This document shows positions 1 through 5,208 of a stretch of DNA of 6,166 bases, piece by piece; the stretch's first letter is position 1, and every line of letters starts with the position of its first letter. The notes under the pieces are model-generated. The model did no database searches. It saw nothing but the letters and a program-made list of their open reading frames with translations, and was not told where the DNA came from. This DNA is from Gemmatimonadota bacterium (GTDB lineage Bacteria > Gemmatimonadota > Gemmatimonadetes > Gemmatimonadales > GWC2-71-9). The stretch spans positions 1 to 6,166 of the forward strand of contig QHUF01000106.1 in NCBI GenBank assembly GCA_003221075.1, written 5' to 3'. The position numbers and the translations under genes were made by a program.

Positions 1-680
1 CGCCAGAGCTGCTCGTCGGTAAGGAACTTGTTCTCGATCAGGTCGCTGAAGGAGGGCATCGGCGTCCCGTCGAGGCCGGTGCGCAGCCGGTGGTAGATAT
101 CGTCCGCGGTGCCGCCGCCGTTGAAGCGCCAGTTCTCGTGCAGATTCGCCGCGAAGATCGGGTGCTGTGCGTCGTCCTTGAGCGTCGGCGCCGACGGCCC
201 GTCGCCGCGGCCCAGATCGCCGTGGCACTTCCGGCAGCCGATCGAGTCGTAGAACTGCCGGCCGACCTTCAGGGCGTCGGCACCGCCACCGCCGCCCGGC
301 GCACTGCCGAACTTGATCGGCTGAGGCCGCTGGGTCGTATCGGCGAAGAACGTCGAGAATGTCTTGATGTAGGCCAGCACGTCGCGGCGCTGGCGGTCGG
401 AAAGGCGGGACTTCCAACCCGGCATCGCCGTGCCCGGCAGCCCTTCATCTATGGATCGGAGCAGGTCGGCATCGATCGGGAGTTGTCCGCTTGGCGTCGA
501 ACGGATCTGATAGATCGCGCCGGTGAAATCGCGGGGCGGCGGGATCATGTGCTTGGCTCCCGGGCCGTCGCCGGCACCATTGTCTCCATGACATCCCGCA
601 CACCACTTCACATAGACGGTCTTCCCGGCGGACGTGTCCTGGGGAGCTATCAGCGCAATCAGAAGCAATGCGTGGATCAT
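1..680 (-). CDS. Diheme cytochrome c (3' partial, C-terminus off the window)
   Basis: This frame has no stop before the window edge, so 226 codons are visible. The ATG at 680-678 overlaps the upstream stop (ATGA) and has GGAGGG six bases upstream, which fixes the start. Residues about 2-12 are a short hydrophobic stretch with mature-like sequence beginning near 13-20, so it is probably an exported periplasmic protein, although the signal lacks a clear basic N-region. The first haem site is C-A-G-C-H at 27-31, with a likely Met in T-A-M-P-G-W (M86). After a Gly-rich linker (129-133) comes a second site, C-R-K-C-H at 149-153, with a likely Met in T-P-M-P-S-F (M208). Both domains have the G-D-G-P pattern after the haem site that is common in small cytochromes c of respiratory chains. 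As the only one of the three without an obvious permanent anchor it could be the mobile carrier of the module; that is inference. Confidence 0.88.
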   Translation of the reverse strand, partial: MIHALLLIALIAPQDTSAGKTVYVKWCAGCHGDNGAGDGPGAKHMIPPPRDFTGAIYQIRSTPSGQLPIDADLLRSIDEGLPGTAMPGWKSRLSDRQRRDVLAYIKTFSTFFADTTQRPQPIKFGSAPGGGGGADALKVGRQFYDSIGCRKCHGDLGRGDGPSAPTLKDDAQHPIFAANLHENWRFNGGGTADDIYHRLRTGLDGTPMPSFSDLIENKFLTDEQLW

Positions 681-1456
681 TTGCTACCCTCCGCACTCAC
701 TTCCCACGTCCGTGGCTTCCAACCGGTCTGATCATAGAGGAAGAGCACCACCGACCAGATCTCTTCCTCGGTCAAGAAGTCTTCCCACGCCGGCATCGCC
801 GAATTCCACGGCGTCCCTTCGCGCGGCAGCCCTGGCCCGCCCTTGGCGATGCGCCAGAAGACGAAGCTCTCGGTGAGCTGTGCGATCGTGCCGTTGTCCT
901 GGAAGTTGGCCGGCAGGGGATTGAGCCCTGCGGCGAAGTGGCCCTGGCCGTCGAGATGATCGCCGTGGCAAGGCACGCAGTTTTGATAGTAGACGCGCCG
1001 GCCGACCGCGAGGTGCGCCGCCATGTCACCGGTCCGGCGCAGCGGGTTGTCGAGACCGACGAGCGCGATCGTCTTGCCGCGGAACGTGATCTGCGACGGC
1101 GGCGCCGGATGAATCGAGCGCAGGTTCGGGGGCGCCGCCACGCCGGCCCGGACCTGGCTGTACGTAAAGCAGCCGACGATCAAGGTGACGGCGGCAAGCA
1201 ACGCGGTGCGCACGACCTTGAGGCGTGGCTGGATGAGCACGTCGTGCAGCGGCTCCTTGAACTTCGTCCAGCGCTCCTCTTCGTCACTCACCCAGATCAG
1301 GATCCCGACCAGCACGGTCGCCATGTACTGCAACACGACGCTCTTCGGCACCACGGCGCTGCCGGGAAGCAGCGGGATGATGAACACGATGACGATATAC
1401 GCGAGGACCAGCAGCAGGGCGGCCTGCCAGAACGGGTGCTTGAGGTACGCTCTCAT
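677..1456 (-). CDS. Monoheme cytochrome c with three N-terminal membrane segments
   Basis: A 259-residue protein. Hydrophobic segments lie at about 10-31, 39-56 and 83-103. A charged loop (57-81, including D-E-E-E-R-W) separates the second and third and by the positive-inside tendency could be cytoplasmic or an amphipathic interface. The soluble part has one haem site, C-V-P-C-H at 160-164, and a likely axial Met in S-A-M-P-A-W (M221). The final part has the usual cytochrome c closing helix (L-T-E-E-E-I-W-x-V-V-x-F-L). Three membrane segments are unusual for a simple cytochrome c anchor and suggest a structural subunit of a membrane complex. The ATG overlaps the upstream stop as ATGA, with no strong Shine-Dalgarno, so translation is probably coupled. 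The stop overlaps the next start in the same way. The cytochrome assignment is firm; the role as a partner of the CydA-like protein is inferred. Confidence 0.88.
   Translation of the reverse strand: MRAYLKHPFWQAALLLVLAYIVIVFIIPLLPGSAVVPKSVVLQYMATVLVGILIWVSDEEERWTKFKEPLHDVLIQPRLKVVRTALLAAVTLIVGCFTYSQVRAGVAAPPNLRSIHPAPPSQITFRGKTIALVGLDNPLRRTGDMAAHLAVGRRVYYQNCVPCHGDHLDGQGHFAAGLNPLPANFQDNGTIAQLTESFVFWRIAKGGPGLPREGTPWNSAMPAWEDFLTEEEIWSVVLFLYDQTGWKPRTWEVSAEGSK
687..692 (-). promoter_or_regulatory. Ribosome binding site of the terminal diheme cytochrome c gene
   Basis: Read on the minus strand this is GGAGGG, six bases before the ATG at 680. It lies inside the 3' end of the upstream gene and settles the start of the downstream one. 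Confidence 0.75.
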
Positions 1457-2244
1457 TTGTGGCTCACGAGGAACTGCACGAGCGCCTCCAGCTGCGCCGC
1501 CGTGAGCTGGTTTCCGAACGTCTTCGGCATGATGCCTTTGAACTTCTCGAATCCCTTGGCGATCTTCGCGTCCGGCGTGAGTATCGACTCCCGAATCAGG
1601 TTCGCCGAGAGCCGCGAGCCGACGTGCGTGAGCTCAGGACCGATCGCGCCGCCTTCGCCGTTGATCTTGTGACAGCCGGTGCAGCCGGCGCCGCGGATGA
1701 TTGCCATGGGATCGGTAGAACCGCCGGATATGCCCGCGGAGGGTGTCGAGGATGTCGACGTTGTGGAGGTTGTCGAGGACGGTATGTCCGACGCGCTTAC
1801 GTCCACCGTCCCGCCGTTCGATTCCAGAAACGCCACGAGCGCCCAGAGCTGCTGCGGCGACAGGATGCGCCCCATCTCGGGCATGATCGGCTCGTAGCCG
1901 GCCACGACGTATGCGCGCGGGCTCGCCAGCGACTCGTGGAGATAGGCCTTGCAGTCTTTCCCGGCCTCGCGTTTGCCGCACCGCGCCCCGATCGGTCCCT
2001 GTCCTTTTTCGTCGGTCAAGAGATTCGGGGCGCGGGTGCCGAGGCCGTGACAGGCTGTGCAGCCGCCCGCGCCGTGATACAGCTGGTCACCCGCGCTGAC
2101 GAGCTGCTCCGGTGTGACGTTCGCGCCGAGCGTCAACGCGCGCGGCACGTCCGACTGCACCTGCGGAATCTTGTTCGCGATCAGGGTGTAGAGCGCGAGC
2201 GTGCCGAGTACGACGCCGATGATGCGGAGATTAGTGGCCCACAT
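1453..2244 (-). CDS. Membrane-anchored diheme cytochrome c
   Basis: A 263-residue protein. The ATG at 2244 is chosen because GGAGG lies six bases upstream and the N-terminus then begins directly with a hydrophobic anchor (about residues 5-24). An in-frame ATG at 2289 would add 15 mostly arginine-rich residues lying over the upstream gene. The first cytochrome domain has C-T-A-C-H at 62-66 and a likely axial Met in E-P-I-M-P (M121). A cysteine pair, C89 and C98, could form a disulfide. A Ser/Thr linker at about 154-177 leads to a second domain with C-T-G-C-H at 188-192 and a likely Met in G-I-M-P (M239). With the N-terminal anchor the haem domains would face the periplasm. The gene overlaps the CydA-like gene by 14 bases and its stop overlaps the next start (ATGA). 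It is a good candidate for direct electron exchange with the CydA-like core; that pairing is inferred from position. Confidence 0.9.
   Translation of the reverse strand: MWATNLRIIGVVLGTLALYTLIANKIPQVQSDVPRALTLGANVTPEQLVSAGDQLYHGAGGCTACHGLGTRAPNLLTDEKGQGPIGARCGKREAGKDCKAYLHESLASPRAYVVAGYEPIMPEMGRILSPQQLWALVAFLESNGGTVDVSASDIPSSTTSTTSTSSTPSAGISGGSTDPMAIIRGAGCTGCHKINGEGGAIGPELTHVGSRLSANLIRESILTPDAKIAKGFEKFKGIMPKTFGNQLTAAQLEALVQFLVSHK
1745..1780 (-). repeat. Four imperfect 9-base repeats encoding a Ser/Thr linker
   Basis: On the plus strand four adjacent 9-base units read GTCGAGGAT, GTCGACGTT, GTGGAGGTT and GTCGAGGAC. On the coding strand they specify three-residue units of the SST/TST kind within the linker between the two haem domains of the anchored cytochrome c. 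This looks like local slippage lengthening a flexible spacer. Confidence 0.7.
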
Positions 2245-3937
2245 GCGGCGCCTCCACCGTCGACGGCACAAACGTGGACTTCTCTGCAAGTCCCCCGAGC
2301 CAGAAGATGAAGCCGACGAGCGAGAGGAAGATCAGCACGCAGGTGCTGATCATGATCGCCGCGTATCCCAGCGCCGGAGTCGCCGCGTAGGGCGTCATGT
2401 CCTGCAGAACTCCATACACGTGCCAGTGCTGGCGGATGCCGCTGCGCGCGAATCCCATCAGACCCATCAGCCATGTGAACGTGACGGCGAGAATGAAGAG
2501 CGCGTACTGCGAACGCGGCGGCATCTTGCCCCACTGAATCGCACCGAGCGACTGCGCGCCGCGCGCCATGAGTACGTCGATGAGCGTGACGAAGACGATG
2601 CAGGCGAGGACTGCACCGACCTGGTAGACCGAATACCCGATGCGGACGATCGCCTCCACGAAATAGCCGCGAATCCCGAAGAACAGCACGATGGCGGCGG
2701 CGATCACGAACATCGCTGCCTGGATGCGCGTCCCCGTCTTCGCCCACGGCACCACCTGCCGGATGTTGGCGCGCCGATACAGCAGGAAGGAGAGGAACGT
2801 CGCCAGAATCATCAGGTTGACCGCGGTGTTCTTCGCGCTCATGACGCCGAGCGCGCCGAGCAGCGGGTGGTGTGAGCCGCCCATGGCCGCGAGCTCGCGC
2901 GAGTCCGCGATCATCGTGTGCGGCGTTCCCCAAACCAGCGCGCCGAGCACCAGCACGACGAGCAGCCATTTGGTATATGGCCGGTAGCGCTCGGCGCCGG
3001 GAATCCGGCCCATCCCGACCCAGAGGTAGTAATTGCCGGCGAGGAACAGCACGGCGATGAGGAAGGCCTGGATCACCCAGAGCCAGCTCATGAAGCCGCC
3101 CATCATCGTGATGCCCAGCGACTGGTCATACTGGTAGATCTCACGCCCCAACCAGTAGCCTGCGAACGGCAGCACGATCAGCGCCGACATCGCGATGAAG
3201 TTGCCGACGTACCCCATCCAGTCGTAATGCGCTCGTTCTTCGTCGGTGCGTGACGCGAGGAAGCGGTAGCTCGCATACGCGCCCACGATCGCGCCCCCGA
3301 ACACGACGTTGCCGATCAGGCGGTGGATGTTGATCGGCATCCAGGTGTGGTTGAGGATTGCGTGCCAGATCTTGATATTGGCGGGCGACGTCTCGGGGGT
3401 GATGTCGCGCGGCGGCGTCATCATGTACGTGAGCCACGAGTCGGCGATGAACATCACGGTCGTGCCCCAGATGTTGAGCAGGATGCCCAGACACCAGTGC
3501 ACGATCTTGGCCCGGCCGTACTTCCACCGGTCCCAGCCGTAGTAGTAGAGGTAGAGCGTGAACGACTCGAAAAAGAAAATGGCGCCGTACACCCACACCG
3601 ATGGCGCGAATATCGACAGCAGGTACGCGAAGAACTTGGGATAGAGCGTCGCCAGGAGAAACGTTAACGTCGCCCCCCAGAGGGCCGTGGCGCTGTAGGC
3701 GATCAGCAGCAGGCGGGTGAATTCTTTGGACAGCCGGTCGTAGCGCTGGTCTTTGCCGAAGATGCCGATCGCCTCGGCGACCACGGCGAAGATCGGCACT
3801 CCCAAGACGAACGCCGCGAACATCAGATGGATCTCGGCCGCGATCCAGACGGCGGCGCGGCTACCGATCCATGGGAAGTCGCGATATGCGCCAGTAGTGT
3901 CTGCCGCGGCCTGAAGCAGATGCAGGGCGTCGACCAT
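2231..3937 (-). CDS. Divergent cytochrome bd-like oxidase subunit I (CydA-like)
   Basis: A 568-residue polytopic membrane protein with about 13 hydrophobic segments by eye; E. coli CydA has nine helices in about 520 residues. Matches to CydA are: H37 in E-I-H-L-M-F with E. coli H19 (high-spin haem ligand); F-F-F-E-S ending in E124 with E107, followed by Y-Y-Y-G-W-D-R-W; S-W-L-T-Y with the N-G-W-M region; N-I-H-R (H205) with H186 (haem b558 ligand); and I-R-Q-H-W at 501-505 with G-R-Q-P-W. Aligning on these, E99 becomes V116 and E445 (haem b595 ligand) becomes S499. Residues 263-368, where CydA has its hydrophilic Q-loop, are largely membrane segments. Histidines H340, H356, H357, H504 and H506 are potential metal ligands. 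No CydB follows; three cytochrome c genes do. The start ATG shares a base with the upstream stop and has a weak upstream GGCGGA. It probably belongs to the cytochrome c-associated or Nitrospira-type branches of the bd superfamily. Oxygen reduction is likely but unproven; another small electron acceptor is possible. Confidence 0.85.
   Translation of the reverse strand: MVDALHLLQAAADTTGAYRDFPWIGSRAAVWIAAEIHLMFAAFVLGVPIFAVVAEAIGIFGKDQRYDRLSKEFTRLLLIAYSATALWGATLTFLLATLYPKFFAYLLSIFAPSVWVYGAIFFFESFTLYLYYYGWDRWKYGRAKIVHWCLGILLNIWGTTVMFIADSWLTYMMTPPRDITPETSPANIKIWHAILNHTWMPINIHRLIGNVVFGGAIVGAYASYRFLASRTDEERAHYDWMGYVGNFIAMSALIVLPFAGYWLGREIYQYDQSLGITMMGGFMSWLWVIQAFLIAVLFLAGNYYLWVGMGRIPGAERYRPYTKWLLVVLVLGALVWGTPHTMIADSRELAAMGGSHHPLLGALGVMSAKNTAVNLMILATFLSFLLYRRANIRQVVPWAKTGTRIQAAMFVIAAAIVLFFGIRGYFVEAIVRIGYSVYQVGAVLACIVFVTLIDVLMARGAQSLGAIQWGKMPPRSQYALFILAVTFTWLMGLMGFARSGIRQHWHVYGVLQDMTPYAATPALGYAAIMISTCVLIFLSLVGFIFWLGGLAEKSTFVPSTVEAPHVGH
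2251..2255 (-). promoter_or_regulatory. Ribosome binding site of the membrane-anchored diheme cytochrome c gene
   Basis: Read on the minus strand this is GGAGG, six bases before the ATG at 2244. It decides between that start and the in-frame ATG at 2289, which would place a basic leader in front of the membrane anchor. Confidence 0.75.
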
Positions 3938-5208
3938 CAGCTATCCGCCACGAAAAAGGGCCGTTTCTTGGAGAAGTCGAGCGGCATTGCCTTGCGGATC
4001 TCGCCCAGCAGCTCGGGCGTGACTTCGTGCAGGCCGCGTTCGCGCGCCCAATCCTCGACGCGCTTGGCAACGACGCCCCGCACGAACGACGGGATGCGAT
4101 CGAGCCGTGACCGCGCCGCAGCCGACCACGTGAGGGCGGGAGTGAACTCCTGCCCGTACGAGACCTCGTGCTGCGGCTCGATCACGGCAGTCCCTGCGGG
4201 CTCGTACACGCAGGACGGATCCGCGGCGAGAACGTCGCCCTCGAGCGCGAACGCGCGCGCGCGGCAGCCGCCGCACAGCTTCTGGTACTCGCAGCTGCCG
4301 CACTTGCCGCCCAGCTTCCCTTCCCGCAGCTGCCGGAACAGCGGCGAGCTACGCCAGATCTCGCCGAAGCTCTGCGCGCGCAGATCGCCCGCGACTTCCG
4401 GGAGATAGGGACAGGGCGTGAGCTTGCCGTCGGGAGTGATGCGGCAGTACTGCGTGCCACAGGGGCAGCGCGTTTCGTAATTCAGGATCGGCGATGCGGG
4501 ATCGGCCGCGTGGACGTGCCGCATGAAATGCGGCGCGCACTTAGCACGTACTAACATGCGACCTCTGAACTCACGCTGCCAACGAGCTAAGTCGGCTAAG
4601 ACCGCTTCGTAGTCCGCGGGAGCTAGATCTGAAAGAGATGCACCGCGGCCAGTGGCCACCAAGAAATAACAGTTGAAGGCTACGGCGCCCTGCTCCGCCG
4701 ACCACTGCGCCACCCGCTCCAGCTCGGCACGATTGCCCTTGGTCGCCGTCGTCTGGATGATGAAATCGAGCCGCGCGGCGCGCAGCCGGCCGAGCGCGAG
4801 GGTCGTGGCCTCGAGCGAGCCCTTGCCGTGCCGAAAGTTGTCGTGGTAGCTGGGACGCAGTGAATCGATCGAGACGGCGACGCCGCTCACGCCGGCGCCC
4901 TTGAGCGCCGTGATGCGCTCGTCGGTGAGCAACGTGCCGTTCGTGCCAACGACGACGGTCGCTCCATGTTGCGTGGCATAGGCCGCGATCTGCGTCAGAT
5001 CGTGGCGCAGCAGCGGCTCGCCCCCCGACAGAATGATCAGTGGTGCGGGATTCACGGCCACGAGCTCGTCCACGATCCGCAACGCTTCAGCGGTCTCGAG
5101 CTCGGACGTCGCACTCTCGTGGGGGCCGGCCGAGATGTAGCAGTGGGCGCACTCGAGGTTGCAGCGCCGCGTGAGATTCCAGGCGACGACGTGTGGAACG
5201 TAGTTCAC
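3937..5208 (-). CDS. Radical SAM/SPASM protein of NirJ/Ahb type with C-terminal PCP_red-like domain
   Basis: The 423-residue protein starts at a GTG (5208-5206) overlapping the upstream stop as GTGA. This puts the radical SAM cysteines about 15 residues from the N-terminus, as in NirJ and AhbC/D. An ATG at 5274 in the same frame would add 22 residues with no domain match, so I prefer the GTG, although its Shine-Dalgarno is weak. Visible motifs are T-R-R-C-N-L-E-C-A-H-C-Y (C16, C20, C23, the SAM-binding 4Fe-4S site), G-G-E-P at 62-65, and a SPASM region with Cys at 224, 248, 250, 255, 266, 303, 306, 312, 315 and 333, including C-G-x-C-E-Y-x-x-x-C-G-G-C-R-A-R-A. Such SPASM proteins modify haem precursors (NirJ, AhbC, AhbD) or peptides (PqqE, sactisynthases). 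Residues about 358-410 form a PCP_red-like domain, which favours a tetrapyrrole substrate. The stop shares one base with the next ATG (TGATG). Codons at 4541-4680 are unlike the rest. The class is secure; the substrate is inferred. Confidence 0.9.
   Translation of the reverse strand: MNYVPHVVAWNLTRRCNLECAHCYISAGPHESATSELETAEALRIVDELVAVNPAPLIILSGGEPLLRHDLTQIAAYATQHGATVVVGTNGTLLTDERITALKGAGVSGVAVSIDSLRPSYHDNFRHGKGSLEATTLALGRLRAARLDFIIQTTATKGNRAELERVAQWSAEQGAVAFNCYFLVATGRGASLSDLAPADYEAVLADLARWQREFRGRMLVRAKCAPHFMRHVHAADPASPILNYETRCPCGTQYCRITPDGKLTPCPYLPEVAGDLRAQSFGEIWRSSPLFRQLREGKLGGKCGSCEYQKLCGGCRARAFALEGDVLAADPSCVYEPAGTAVIEPQHEVSYGQEFTPALTWSAAARSRLDRIPSFVRGVVAKRVEDWARERGLHEVTPELLGEIRKAMPLDFSKKRPFFVADS
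4541..4680 (-). other. Patch of atypical base and codon use inside the radical SAM gene
   Basis: By hand count 76 of 140 bases are G or C (54%), against 43 of 60 (72%) in 4681-4740 and 39 of 60 (65%) in 4441-4500. The codons here include three TTA, one CTA, one CTT, AGA, GTA and TCA within about 45 codons, whereas the flanking parts of the gene mainly use GC-ending codons. The frame stays open and the protein reads through smoothly between the radical SAM core and the first SPASM cysteine. Confidence 0.6.

Noticed and set aside
668..1672. Long plus-strand open frame
   Set aside because: It lies opposite two clear cytochrome c genes and its protein is Arg/His/Asp-rich with no recognisable motif, which is typical of antisense frames in GC-rich DNA.
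2245..2289. ATG at 2289 as start of the diheme cytochrome c
   Set aside because: It would place a basic leader before the membrane anchor and lie deeper in the upstream gene, while the ATG at 2244 has GGAGG at good spacing.
1459..2310. Long plus-strand open frame
   Set aside because: It mirrors the diheme cytochrome c gene on the other strand; its composition is low-complexity Arg/Ala/Gly-rich with no domain.
2231..3937. Canonical quinol-oxidising cytochrome bd (cydA)
   Set aside because: The Q-loop region is replaced, key glutamates seem absent, helix number is higher and no cydB follows, so the plain symbol would mislead.
3937..5208. Calling the radical SAM gene nirJ, i.e. part of a haem d1 pathway for cytochrome cd1 nitrite reductase
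   Set aside because: No nirS or other haem d1 genes are in the window, and the C-terminal PCP_red-like domain is not part of textbook NirJ.
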